Origin: Myxococcales bacterium
GTDB lineage: Bacteria > Myxococcota_A > Polyangia > Polyangiales > Polyangiaceae
DNA length: 9,762 nucleotides
Assembly: GCA_025362165.1 (NCBI GenBank)
Contig: JANYHY010000079.1
Span: 1 to 9,762 of the forward strand
Reading direction: 5' to 3'
The notes under the pieces were generated by a model. The model was given only the letters and a program-made list of their open reading frames with translations. It ran no database searches and had not been told where the DNA came from. Every line of letters starts with the position of its first letter. Position 1 is the first letter of the stretch. A program made the position numbers and the translations under genes. Of this stretch, positions 1-6,743 are shown one piece after another.

Positions 1-1055
1 AGTTCGTCAAAGCGTTCACCGCAGGAGACGCTCCACCCGAGGCGTTCGATGCTTTGGCGCTCGATCTGGCTCGTTTTCAGGCCTCTCGCTCTCCAGGCTA
101 CGCACGCCTGTGCGCATCGCGTGCAGTCGATTTGGCCCACGCGGTCATCGCGAGTCAGGTGCCCGCGGTGCCGACCGATGCGTTCAAGGTCACTCGCGTG
201 GCGACGTTTCCGCCCAGCGACGACCGCGTCGTGTTCCGCACCAGCGGGACCACTATCGGCACGCGAGGCACTCACGCGATGCGCACCACGGCGACGTACG
301 ACGCCGGCGCCCTCGCGTTCGGTCGCTGGGCGCTCGCCTCCGACTTGGAGACTCGACCGGCAGTGTTGGTGTTGGGTCCCTCCCCTCGTGAGGCTCTGGA
401 CTCTTCGCTCACTCACATGATCGATTTGTTCGCCCGCGACGTCGGCGCTCCAGCCACTTCGAAAGAGACGTACTTCGTCGAACACGGCATGCTGGATCTC
501 GCCGCCCTCGACGAGCGCGTCTCTCGGTTGGTGCTCCAGGAGATCCCTGTGCTGCTCTTGACGACCTCCTTCGCGTTGGTGCACCTGCTCGATGGAATCG
601 ACGGGATGACGTTCAAGCTCCCTGAAAACAGCCGCGTCATGCAGACAGGTGGATTCAAAGGCAAGTCGCGTGAGGTCGACGCGGAAGAGCTCGCGAGTTC
701 AGTGGTCGAAACGTTCGGAGTTCGCGAGACGCACGTCGTCAGTGAGTACGGCATGACGGAGTTGAGCAGTCAGTTCTACGAGGCGACGCTGCACGGAGGC
801 AGGCGCGGCGTGCACGTGGAGCCACCATGGGCGCGCGTGATCGCGGTGAACCCTGAGTCGCTCGCGCCGGTGCCTGACGGTGAGATCGGGATCGCGCGCA
901 TCGTTGATCTGCTCAACGTGGAGAGCGCGGTCGCTGTGCAGACCGCCGATCGCGTGCGCAGAGTGGACGGTGGCTTCGAGCTGCTCGGGCGCGCGCCAGG
1001 AGCGACGCCGCGCGGGTGTTCGATCGGCATCGACGAGCTGTTGAGCGGCTCGTGA
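1..1055 (+). CDS. LuxE-family acyl-protein synthetase (5' partial)
   Basis: This family (PF04443) belongs to the adenylate-forming enzymes: it activates a fatty or other carboxylic acid with ATP as acyl-AMP and passes the acyl group to a protein cysteine, normally on the partner LuxC reductase. The reading frame is open from base 3 to the edge. The first visible residues (FVKAFTAGDAPPEAFDALAL) resemble the usual N-terminus, so probably only a few codons are missing; the TTG at 54 is more likely an internal Leu codon than the start. Visible motifs are the phosphate-binding loop TSGTTIGTRG (bases 240-269), the adenylate-binding SEYGMTELS (741-767), and a C-terminal LLGRAPG like the hinge motif of acyl-AMP ligases. 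The stop overlaps the start of the LuxC-like gene, so the two are probably translationally coupled. The family call is firm; the acyl substrate is unknown. Confidence 0.88.
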   Translation, partial: FVKAFTAGDAPPEAFDALALDLARFQASRSPGYARLCASRAVDLAHAVIASQVPAVPTDAFKVTRVATFPPSDDRVVFRTSGTTIGTRGTHAMRTTATYDAGALAFGRWALASDLETRPAVLVLGPSPREALDSSLTHMIDLFARDVGAPATSKETYFVEHGMLDLAALDERVSRLVLQEIPVLLLTTSFALVHLLDGIDGMTFKLPENSRVMQTGGFKGKSREVDAEELASSVVETFGVRETHVVSEYGMTELSSQFYEATLHGGRRGVHVEPPWARVIAVNPESLAPVPDGEIGIARIVDLLNVESAVAVQTADRVRRVDGGFELLGRAPGATPRGCSIGIDELLSGS

Positions 1056-2047
1056 CCGATCGTTTGTCGCGCGTGCGGGACGTGGTCGCAGCGGCGCGCT
1101 CAATCGCCCATGATTCAGCCTTGTTCGAGGCGATCGTGTCTTCTACGGGGTTGTCGCCCGAGGGTGTCCGCCTCGCGCTGGACGAGCACATCGAGCTCAA
1201 TCCGTCCGATGACGATCTCGCGCGCCTGCTCGCCTGCACGACCGAGTGCGTTCGCGTGCACGTCATCTTGTCGTCCAACGTGTTCGTCGGAGCGCTGCGA
1301 GCGATCGCGATCGCGCGCGCCGCCTCCGAGAGCGTGACCGTTCGTCCGTCGTCGCGAGAGCCGCACTTCGCCGCCGCGCTCGTGCGCGCGATCGATCATC
1401 CCGACGTGCAGCTGTCGAGCGAAGCATTTAGCGAGGGTGAGATCCACGTCTACGGGCGCGACGAGACGATCGCGGAGGTCACGCGTGCGGCAGCGCGTGG
1501 CGTCCTCGTGCGCGGTCATGGCGCGGGCCTCGGAGTCGCGCTGATCGACGCCGTGGCTGATTTACGCCGGTGTGCGCGATCGCTCGTGCGCGACATCGTG
1601 CCGTTCGATCAGCGCGGGTGCTTGAGCCCTCGCGTGGTGTTCGTCGCCGGTGCGCAGCGCTCTGCCGACTTCTGTGCCGCTCTCCACGAGGAGCTCGAAG
1701 ACGCCGAGTCCCGCATCCCGAGAGGTTGGCTCGAGGATCACGAAGCGGAGGAGCTCGAGCGATACGCCTCGACGGTCGCGTACGCAGGCTCTCTCTTTCG
1801 CGGCGGTAAGAACGCCGTGGGTCGATCGACTACGCTGATCGTTCCACCGCCCGGCCGCCACGTGCACGTCGTGGAGCTCTCAGAAGGACAAGGCCCCGTC
1901 ATGGATCCGATCGCGCGTTGGGTCGTCGCCGTGGGTGCGAGCGAGCTCTCATGGGCGCGGACGCTCGCTCCAGCTCACGCGCGAGTGAGCGAGCTCGGTC
2001 GGATGCAGAGACCGCCGCTGGACGGTCCTGTCGATCTCAGGCGCTGA
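1052..2047 (+). CDS. LuxC-family acyl-CoA/acyl-protein reductase
   Basis: LuxC proteins (PF05893) are NADPH-dependent reductases that receive an acyl group on a catalytic cysteine and release it as an aldehyde. The motif FDQRGCLSP (Cys codon at 1619-1621, about residue 190) matches the active-site cysteine region. A glycine-rich stretch (VRGHGAGLG) precedes it and may contact the nucleotide. The earlier block VHVILSSNVFVGALRAIA is typical of the family. I chose GTG at 1052 (331 aa): it overlaps the luxE-like TGA as GTGA, and the following VTDRLSRVRDVVAAAR fits the usual N-terminus. A GTG at 1016 would add 12 residues. The protein is shorter than Vibrio LuxC (about 480 aa), mainly before the active site. 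No luxD thioesterase or luxAB luciferase genes are visible. Cytoplasmic; it probably acts in a complex with the LuxE-like protein. Confidence 0.87.
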   Translation: MTDRLSRVRDVVAAARSIAHDSALFEAIVSSTGLSPEGVRLALDEHIELNPSDDDLARLLACTTECVRVHVILSSNVFVGALRAIAIARAASESVTVRPSSREPHFAAALVRAIDHPDVQLSSEAFSEGEIHVYGRDETIAEVTRAAARGVLVRGHGAGLGVALIDAVADLRRCARSLVRDIVPFDQRGCLSPRVVFVAGAQRSADFCAALHEELEDAESRIPRGWLEDHEAEELERYASTVAYAGSLFRGGKNAVGRSTTLIVPPPGRHVHVVELSEGQGPVMDPIARWVVAVGASELSWARTLAPAHARVSELGRMQRPPLDGPVDLRR

Positions 2048-2404
2048 TCATCCGTCGGACGGAGCGTCGACTGGGCTCGCCGTATCGCTCGGTGCGTCGT
2101 CGAGTGGTCCGCTGTCCGGCAAGCAGGAGAGATCGGTGACGCAAGTCCAAACCGGCCCGCTCGCGCTCGACACGCACTTGCATCCGCCGATCGTGCACTG
2201 CTTGAAGCACACCTTGGGCGAGACGTACGGACACGGCTTGCCGACGCCCGAGTATGCGTTGAGGTCGCAGAGGTCGGCGGGCGCGTCTGCAGTTGCATCA
2301 GGCGCTGTAGAGTTGCTCAAGTCCGAGGAGCACTGCACCAACGCGGAGCCCAAGAGCGCGGCGAGCGTCACCACAGGCAAGACTCGTAGAGCGATCGTCT
2401 GCAT
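2048..2404 (-). CDS. small cysteine-rich secreted protein, putative lipoprotein
   Basis: Predicted 118 aa starting MQTIALRVLPVVTLAALLGS, a clear signal peptide. Cys25 follows in the sequence ALVQCSSD, which suggests a lipoprotein, although Gln just before the cysteine is not standard for signal peptidase II. After an acidic Ala/Asp/Pro linker there are eight more cysteines (about residues 46, 58, 66, 70, 75, 77, 88, 94), including GGCKC, likely forming disulfides. The tail is again rich in Asp, Ser and Pro. A TAG two codons upstream of GTG 2410 restricts the start to GTG 2410 or ATG 2404; I prefer the ATG, though no good Shine-Dalgarno is visible. It lies 24 bases after the hydrolase gene on the same strand, so it may be the last gene of that unit. 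Its stop directly abuts the stop of the LuxC-like gene. I do not recognise a function. Confidence 0.75.
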   Translation of the reverse strand: MQTIALRVLPVVTLAALLGSALVQCSSDLSNSTAPDATADAPADLCDLNAYSGVGKPCPYVSPKVCFKQCTIGGCKCVSSASGPVWTCVTDLSCLPDSGPLDDAPSDTASPVDAPSDG

Positions 2405-2428
2405 GCACACGATCTAGCCCAGCGACGC

Positions 2429-3361
2429 TCAGCGGGCGAGGGCGCGGGTTTGACCGATGTCGAAGATCCATTGGCGATCGAGCGCGAGCGGCGTGCGCGA
2501 CCACGCCTCGCGCAGACGAGACGGCGGTTCGCTGATGGGTTCGTCCGTGAGCTTGAAGGTGCCCCAGTGCATCGCGCAAAGCTTCTTGGCGCCGAGGATC
2601 TCGAACGCAGCGAGCGCCTCTTCGGGCCCCATGTGCTGCGGCTGCATGAACCACGGCGGGTCGTACGCGCCGATCGGCAGCATCGCCCAGTCGATGTGAT
2701 CGTGGCGTCCGCGGATCTCGCGGAACACGCGCTCGCTCATCGCGGTGTCGCCCGCGTGATAGGCGACTCCCTCTGGCGACTCGTAGATGAAGCCTCCCCA
2801 GAGTCGTTTGTTGCGGTCCCAAGGGAAGCGCATCGACCAGTGCTGCGCGGGCACGAGCGTGATCTTCACGTCTCCCACGCGATGGCTCTCCCACCACCCG
2901 AGCTCCACGACGTTGTGCAGCCCGCCGTCGATCAAAATCTCACCGACGTCCTTGGGCACCACGTAGAGCGCGTCGGGGCCGATTCGCTTGAGCGTCGGCA
3001 TGTCGAGGTGATCGAAGTGCGAGTGGCTGACGGTGACGACGTCGATCTTCGGCATCGAGCGCAGCGCGATCCCTGGATCGCACAGGCGCTTGGTCACGGG
3101 AGAGAGCCGCTCGCTCCAGATGGGATCAGTGACGATGAGCTTGCCTGCGAGCCGCATCGCGAAGGTCGCGTGACCGATCCACGTGAGGCTGGCGTCCTTC
3201 GAGCTGACGAGCGCCTCGTCGTGACTCCGACGAGGTGTGACGAAGCCATCGTCGGGCGCGCGCGTCCGCTTGCCGGCGAGTCGATCGCCGATCTGCCATT
3301 TCAGGATGTCTTTGAGGCCCTTGTCGGGCGTCGTGCCGTCGAGGTTCGTGTAAACGGGCAC
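2429..3361 (-). CDS. metallo-beta-lactamase-fold hydrolase, NAPE-PLD-like
   Basis: 310 aa, with no signal peptide and so probably cytoplasmic. It carries the metal-binding set of the metallo-beta-lactamase fold: WIGHATF (61-67) at the start of the fold, HSHFDH (113-118), His174 in PAQHWS, Asp205 in HAGDT and His265 in MHWGTF. This arrangement matches the Lactamase_B_2 group (PF12706), which includes N-acyl-phosphatidylethanolamine phospholipase D and UlaG-like lactonases; two metal ions, often zinc, are expected. The PAQHWS and MHWGTF wording is closest to the NAPE-PLD branch, so a phosphodiester lipid substrate is possible but not shown. The GTG start lies 8 bases after the jag stop with no strong ribosome-binding site, which suggests coupling to jag. 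In many bacteria mnmE occupies this place. Confidence 0.87.
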   Translation of the reverse strand: MPVYTNLDGTTPDKGLKDILKWQIGDRLAGKRTRAPDDGFVTPRRSHDEALVSSKDASLTWIGHATFAMRLAGKLIVTDPIWSERLSPVTKRLCDPGIALRSMPKIDVVTVSHSHFDHLDMPTLKRIGPDALYVVPKDVGEILIDGGLHNVVELGWWESHRVGDVKITLVPAQHWSMRFPWDRNKRLWGGFIYESPEGVAYHAGDTAMSERVFREIRGRHDHIDWAMLPIGAYDPPWFMQPQHMGPEEALAAFEILGAKKLCAMHWGTFKLTDEPISEPPSRLREAWSRTPLALDRQWIFDIGQTRALAR

Positions 3362-3369
3362 GCTCGCGC

Positions 3370-3945
3370 TCAGTCCGCCATCGGCGGCTTCACTTCGCCG
3401 GGCTTGAGCGGGATGATCTGCACGCGACGGTCCGGGCCTTCACCGTTCGACTCCGTGCGCACGCCCTCGAACTCGCGCAGCGCCATGTGAACGATGCGGC
3501 GATCTCGCGCGCTCATCGGATCGAACGTGATGACCTTGCCCTCTTTGGCGACGCGCTCGCCGAGCTTCTCCGCCATCTCCGCGAGCTGATCTTCGTGACG
3601 TGCGCGGTAACCCTCCGCGTCCACTTGGACGTGACGGCGACCCTCGCCCGGCTTGTGCACGACGCGCGTGGTCAAGTACTGAATCGCCTCGAGCACGGTG
3701 CCGCGCTTTCCGATGATGCGGCCTGCGTCGGGTCCTTCGATCTCGATGCGGATCTCGTCTTCGCTGCCCTCGCCGTCATCCGGCGCGAGGATGACCTCTG
3801 CGTTCATGTCCATTCCGACGAGGAGCTTGCGAAGGAACGCGAGCGCTCGCTTGGTCTGGCCGTCCGCGGCGGCTTCGTCGACCGCGGGTTGCGAGGAGAG
3901 CGCGGCGTGCGCGGGCTGAACGGGAACGTCGTTGGTCTCAGACAC
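3370..3945 (-). CDS. jag: Jag/KhpB-like KH-R3H RNA-binding protein
   Basis: 191 aa RNA-binding protein of the Jag (SpoIIIJ-associated, also KhpB or EloR) family. A polar N-terminal stretch of about 30 residues is followed by a KH domain with the loop IIGKRG (77-82) and then an R3H domain with Arg149 and His153 in ARDRRIVHMAL. The N-terminal Jag_N domain found in Firmicutes homologues is absent, as is common outside that group. In Gram-positive bacteria the family binds many transcripts and affects cell elongation; its role here is inferred only from the family. The GTG start overlaps the yidC 3' end by 8 bases and is preceded by a good Shine-Dalgarno (AAAGGA, 7 bases away). The position directly after yidC is the classic one and supports the assignment. 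Confidence 0.92.
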   Translation of the reverse strand: MSETNDVPVQPAHAALSSQPAVDEAAADGQTKRALAFLRKLLVGMDMNAEVILAPDDGEGSEDEIRIEIEGPDAGRIIGKRGTVLEAIQYLTTRVVHKPGEGRRHVQVDAEGYRARHEDQLAEMAEKLGERVAKEGKVITFDPMSARDRRIVHMALREFEGVRTESNGEGPDRRVQIIPLKPGEVKPPMAD

Positions 3946-5731
3946 GTGCTTTTCCTTTGTTGAGCGCGGGCTTGCCGCCGCTGACTTGCTTGACTTCGAT
4001 TTCGCCCTTTTTTCCGCCGTCGCGCGGGGCGAACTGCTCTACCAAGAGCTGCTGCGTGATCCCCAAGATGCTGTTGGTGAGCATGTAGATGCCGAGGGCC
4101 GCGGGGAGGAACAGCATCATCACGGTGAACACGCCCGGCAGCAAGTACATCATCATCTTCTGCTGCATCGGGTCCATGCCCTGCTGCGGGACGATGCGCT
4201 GCTGGACGATCATGAACGCGCCGAGCACGAACGGAAGGATACCGATCGCGGGGACCTGGCCGAGCAGCGGCAGGACGAACGGCCCGATGAGCTGATCGGG
4301 CGCAGAGAGGTCTTTGAACCACAAGAATTTCTCGTGGTACATCTCCACCGCCGTCTGAAGAGTCGTGTACATCGCGAACCAGACGGGCATCTGGACGAGC
4401 TGAGGCAAGCACCCGCCGAACGGGTTCACTCCGCGCTTCTTGTAGAGCTCCATGGTCGCGAGGTTTCGCGCCTGCATGTCGTCGGAGAACTTCTTGGAGA
4501 TCTCATCCATCTCCGGCTTGAGACGGCGCATCGCCACGGTCGTCTTGATCGATTTCCACGTCAGCGGGAACAACACACTGCGCACCAAGATGGTCAGCAA
4601 GATGATCGCGAGACCCCAGTTGCCCGTGATGTGCTCCTTCAAGAAGACGAGGACCGTGATCAGGCCCTTCGCGACAGGCGAGAAGAAGCCGAGGTTGATG
4701 AGCTCGCCCATCCCCTTGTCGCCGCCTGCGGCGCTCTTGAGGATCTCGCGCTCCTTCGGGCCCATGTACGCGACCTGCGAGTACGTGGCAGCAGCACCAG
4801 GAGCGAGTGACGCTTGCGCGTAGGCGAGGCGTGCATGATAGACGGCGCTCGCGTCATCGTCCGTGGTGTTGCGTGAAGTGGGGCTCTCGTAGAGCTCTGC
4901 CAACAACTTGCAGCTCGGCGTGCCGCCTTTGACGGGAACGATCGCGGTGGCGAAGTAGTAGTTCGAGACCGCGGCCCAACGATCCGCGCCGTCGATCGTC
5001 GCCCAACCCTCTTTGAAATCGTCCTTGTTTTTACGGACTACGTCGTTGCCGTGGCCGCAAGAGACGTCTGTGATGAAGGGCGACGTGCGGCCGAAGTGGC
5101 TCTTGATCTCGGCGTTGGAGCGGAAGCCGAACATCTCGATCGAGAACGTGTGCTTCTTCGCGACCGCCGCGACGTTCTTGATCGTGGTCTCGACGTTGAG
5201 CTCGAACGGGCGCTCGCCAGCCTTGATGGTCTTCTCGATCGAGACGTCGGCGTCCGTGTAAGTGAACTTGCACCCCGTGTCGCCGAGCTTCTCCAGCTTC
5301 CAGACGAAGCGATCGTAAGCGAGCTGATCGTCGCCTTCGCCGCGGAAGAGCGTGCGGAGCGGGCGCCAGCGCTCCACGCCAACGTACCCACCCTCGTCCC
5401 AGTTGGACGTGACCATGTCCATGCCCTTGCCCGCGTCTTGGTACTGAGCGTCGCGGAGATAGAAGTGCGTGAGCGCCGCGCCGCGCGTGCTGGTCTCCGC
5501 GTCGAAGCGGTTCCCCTTGATCGCGCACGTCTCCGACACTGCTGCGATCGGCGTGACGTCCTGCTTCTCGAGCACTGGATCGGCCGAGAAATTAGCCGCG
5601 TTGACGTAGGTCTCGTCTGGGATCGGCTGCTTGGGGTTCTGCGAGCCGCCGAAGAATTTCGGGTACAGCCAGAAGCCGAGGAAGACGATGCCCGCGATGA
5701 GCAGCCAGCGCGATAACGTATTTCTATCCAT
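3938..5731 (-). CDS. yidC: membrane protein insertase YidC
   Basis: 597 aa inner-membrane insertase of the YidC/Oxa1/Alb3 family, which inserts and folds membrane proteins alone or with SecYEG. The N-terminus MDRNTLSRWLLIAGIVF gives the first membrane segment, followed by a long periplasmic domain (about 30-345) typical of Gram-negative YidC. The conserved core starts near residue 350. It has a membrane helix ending in ILVRSVLFPLT, where Arg384 corresponds to the groove arginine, then a charged cytoplasmic hairpin (about 395-435). Next come GGCLPQLVQMPVWFAMY (439-455) and further helices near 485-510 and 528-560. The basic C-terminal tail could bind ribosomes. The ATG shares one base with the yidD stop (TGATG). 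The frame stays open upstream to 5818, but that part overlaps yidD and lacks family similarity, so it was excluded. Confidence 0.97.
   Translation of the reverse strand: MDRNTLSRWLLIAGIVFLGFWLYPKFFGGSQNPKQPIPDETYVNAANFSADPVLEKQDVTPIAAVSETCAIKGNRFDAETSTRGAALTHFYLRDAQYQDAGKGMDMVTSNWDEGGYVGVERWRPLRTLFRGEGDDQLAYDRFVWKLEKLGDTGCKFTYTDADVSIEKTIKAGERPFELNVETTIKNVAAVAKKHTFSIEMFGFRSNAEIKSHFGRTSPFITDVSCGHGNDVVRKNKDDFKEGWATIDGADRWAAVSNYYFATAIVPVKGGTPSCKLLAELYESPTSRNTTDDDASAVYHARLAYAQASLAPGAAATYSQVAYMGPKEREILKSAAGGDKGMGELINLGFFSPVAKGLITVLVFLKEHITGNWGLAIILLTILVRSVLFPLTWKSIKTTVAMRRLKPEMDEISKKFSDDMQARNLATMELYKKRGVNPFGGCLPQLVQMPVWFAMYTTLQTAVEMYHEKFLWFKDLSAPDQLIGPFVLPLLGQVPAIGILPFVLGAFMIVQQRIVPQQGMDPMQQKMMMYLLPGVFTVMMLFLPAALGIYMLTNSILGITQQLLVEQFAPRDGGKKGEIEVKQVSGGKPALNKGKARV
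3953..3958 (-). promoter_or_regulatory. Shine-Dalgarno of jag, inside yidC
   Basis: On the minus strand the sequence AAAGGA lies 7 bases before the GTG at 3945. It sits inside the last codons of yidC and decides the jag start in favour of this GTG. Confidence 0.7.
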
Positions 5732-5988
5732 CAGATGCTTTTTCTCGGGCTCAGAGCTGGGAGGGCGTCTCTGCGCGGTGGCGGGAGATCGACCCCTCCA
5801 GGGTGAAACGGGTGGCACTTACACAGGCGTAGGAACGAAAGCAAGCTGCCCCGGGCGGCCCCGTGAGTCTCCAAGCACGCGACGGCATATCGCGAGCACG
5901 ACGGCTCGAAGCGACAGACGTTGCCGAGCAACGGCGACAGCAACCGCTGATAGACGCGGATGAGCGAGATAAAGAGCTTCGCGATCAA
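5731..5988 (-). CDS. yidD: membrane protein insertion efficiency factor YidD
   Basis: 85 aa with the YidD hallmarks: LIRVYQRLLSPLLG near the N-terminus (possible membrane-associated amphipathic helix), CRFEPSCSRYA (25-35) with its two cysteines, a THG motif, and CKCHPFHPGG (56-65). The family assists membrane protein insertion by YidC, though its exact action is not settled. I chose TTG at 5988 because it overlaps the rnpA stop as TTGA, has an AGGAAG about 10 bases upstream, and gives the usual family length. The frame stays open further upstream, but that part lies within rnpA and has no YidD similarity. The tail after residue 70 (Pro/Arg-rich) is variable in the family. Tight overlaps with rnpA and yidC indicate coupled translation. 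Confidence 0.93.
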   Translation of the reverse strand: MIAKLFISLIRVYQRLLSPLLGNVCRFEPSCSRYAVACLETHGAARGSLLSFLRLCKCHPFHPGGVDLPPPRRDALPALSPRKSI

Positions 5989-6395
5989 GTTCCGGCGTCT
6001 TCCTGGTGGGCCGCAACATGCGCCCTCGGAGGGCTTTGCGCTAGCGCCTCGGCCGCACGTTTTTGCAAGAAGCGCTGAACATCCGCCCACTCGCGCGAAA
6101 CGGACGCGAAGTCGAGACCGGAGAGATCTCCGCGCGCGATGATCACCACATCGATCGCGTCAGGGAGCTTCACGACCTCCAAGCGAAAGCACTCACGACA
6201 CAGTCGCTTGATGCGGTTTCGCGCGACGGCATTGCCCACCTTGCGCGAGACCACGAGGCCCATGCGTGAAGGTCCATCCTCTTCGCGTGCTGCGAGGAGG
6301 AAGACGAAATGCGCCGAGGAGACGCGCTTGCCAGCGCGCTGAACACGACGAAAGTCCGAGCTGGCGCGGAGTCGACGGTCCTTGCCGAACTTCAC
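5985..6395 (-). CDS. rnpA: ribonuclease P protein component
   Basis: 136 aa basic protein that pairs with the RnpB RNA to remove 5' leaders from tRNA precursors. Family features are the N-terminal FGKDRRLRASSDFRRV, the central GLVVSRKVGNAVARN and the RNA-binding signature RNRIKRLCRE (59-68). The last 20 or so residues (Ala/Gln/His-rich) extend beyond the usual core. The start is a GTG at 6395, with a GAGAG stretch upstream as a modest ribosome-binding site. It follows rpmH by 41 bases, the normal gene order, and its stop overlaps the yidD TTG start. No rnpB RNA gene is seen in the window. Confidence 0.96.
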   Translation of the reverse strand: MKFGKDRRLRASSDFRRVQRAGKRVSSAHFVFLLAAREEDGPSRMGLVVSRKVGNAVARNRIKRLCRECFRLEVVKLPDAIDVVIIARGDLSGLDFASVSREWADVQRFLQKRAAEALAQSPPRAHVAAHQEDAGT

Positions 6396-6436
6396 GGGAC
6401 TCTCTCATGAAGAGGGCCGAACAGTCGGCGGTCTTC

Positions 6437-6586
6437 TTACTTCTTGTAGGTGCTGACAGTCAGGCGCTTGCGACCCTTGCGCCGACGATTGGCGAGCACC
6501 TTCTGGCCGCCACTGGTGGCCATGCGCGCGCGGAAACCGTGCGTGCGAACACGACGGATGTTGTGGGGCTGGTAGGTTCGCTTCAC
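6437..6586 (-). CDS. rpmH: 50S ribosomal protein L34
   Basis: 49 aa, highly basic. It contains the near-invariant L34 sequence starting KRTYQPHNIRRVRTHGFRAR and ending RRKGRKRLTVSTYKK, slightly longer than the 44-47 aa of many homologues. It is part of the large ribosomal subunit, near 23S rRNA domain I. The GTG start at 6586 is set by conservation and by a strong Shine-Dalgarno (GAGGAG at 6593-6598). It is the first gene of the rpmH-rnpA-yidD-yidC-jag cluster, so the promoter should lie in 6587-6826. Confidence 0.97.
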   Translation of the reverse strand: MKRTYQPHNIRRVRTHGFRARMATSGGQKVLANRRRKGRKRLTVSTYKK

Positions 6587-6592
6587 GGGAGA

Positions 6593-6598
6593 CTCCTC
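6593..6598 (-). promoter_or_regulatory. Shine-Dalgarno of rpmH
   Basis: On the minus strand GAGGAG lies 6 bases before the GTG at 6586. It is the best ribosome-binding site in the cluster and fixes a GTG start for L34, matching the conserved KRTYQP N-terminus. Confidence 0.75.
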
Positions 6599-6606
6599 AT
6601 TGAGAC

Positions 6607-6660
6607 TGGCGAAGCCAATCCGCCTAGTTGTTGTCGTTCGCCGAAGGCGACGACAATCCG
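6607..6660 (-). repeat. imperfect direct repeat and two stem-loops in the rpmH leader
   Basis: On the plus strand, GGCGAAGCCAATCCG (6608-6622) and GGCGACGACAATCCG (6646-6660) are 13 of 15 identical. Each overlaps a hairpin with a GAA loop (TTC on the minus strand). The first, 6607-6617, has a 4-bp stem TGGC/GCCA. The second, 6631-6656, has CGCC/GGCG followed by TTGTCGT/ACGACAA with one bulged base, 11 pairs in all. If rpmH is transcribed from further upstream, both would lie in its 5' leader just before the ribosome-binding site. No U-run follows either, so they do not look like simple terminators. Confidence 0.5.
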
Positions 6661-6697
6661 ACGCGCGTGCAAAGCACACGCACCTGAAGGGCTGCGC

Positions 6698-6726
6698 AAG
6701 AAAGCACCTGGGCCAGCCTTCGTCAA
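6698..6726 (-). promoter_or_regulatory. candidate sigma70-type promoter for rpmH cluster
   Basis: On the minus strand TTGACG (6721-6726) matches the -35 box at five of six positions. TTTCTT (6698-6703) lies exactly 17 bases further on as a poor -10 box, three of six matches. A start near 6690 would give a leader of about 105 bases that includes the two stem-loops before rpmH. This rests on motif reading only. Confidence 0.28.
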
Positions 6727-6743
6727 GGGCGAGTCGACGATTT

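Noticed and set aside
2450..3490. Open frame of 346 codons opposite the hydrolase gene
   Set aside because: The opposite frame carries all metal-ligand motifs of a metallo-beta-lactamase fold; this one has none and crosses into jag.
3932..4810. Open frame of 292 codons opposite yidC
   Set aside because: Composition is extreme in Arg, Asp, Glu and His, and it lies wholly antisense to the conserved YidC core.
5732..5818. N-terminal extension of yidC by 29 residues
   Set aside because: The extension lies inside yidD in another frame, and the family N-terminus (MDRNTLSRW) begins at 5731.
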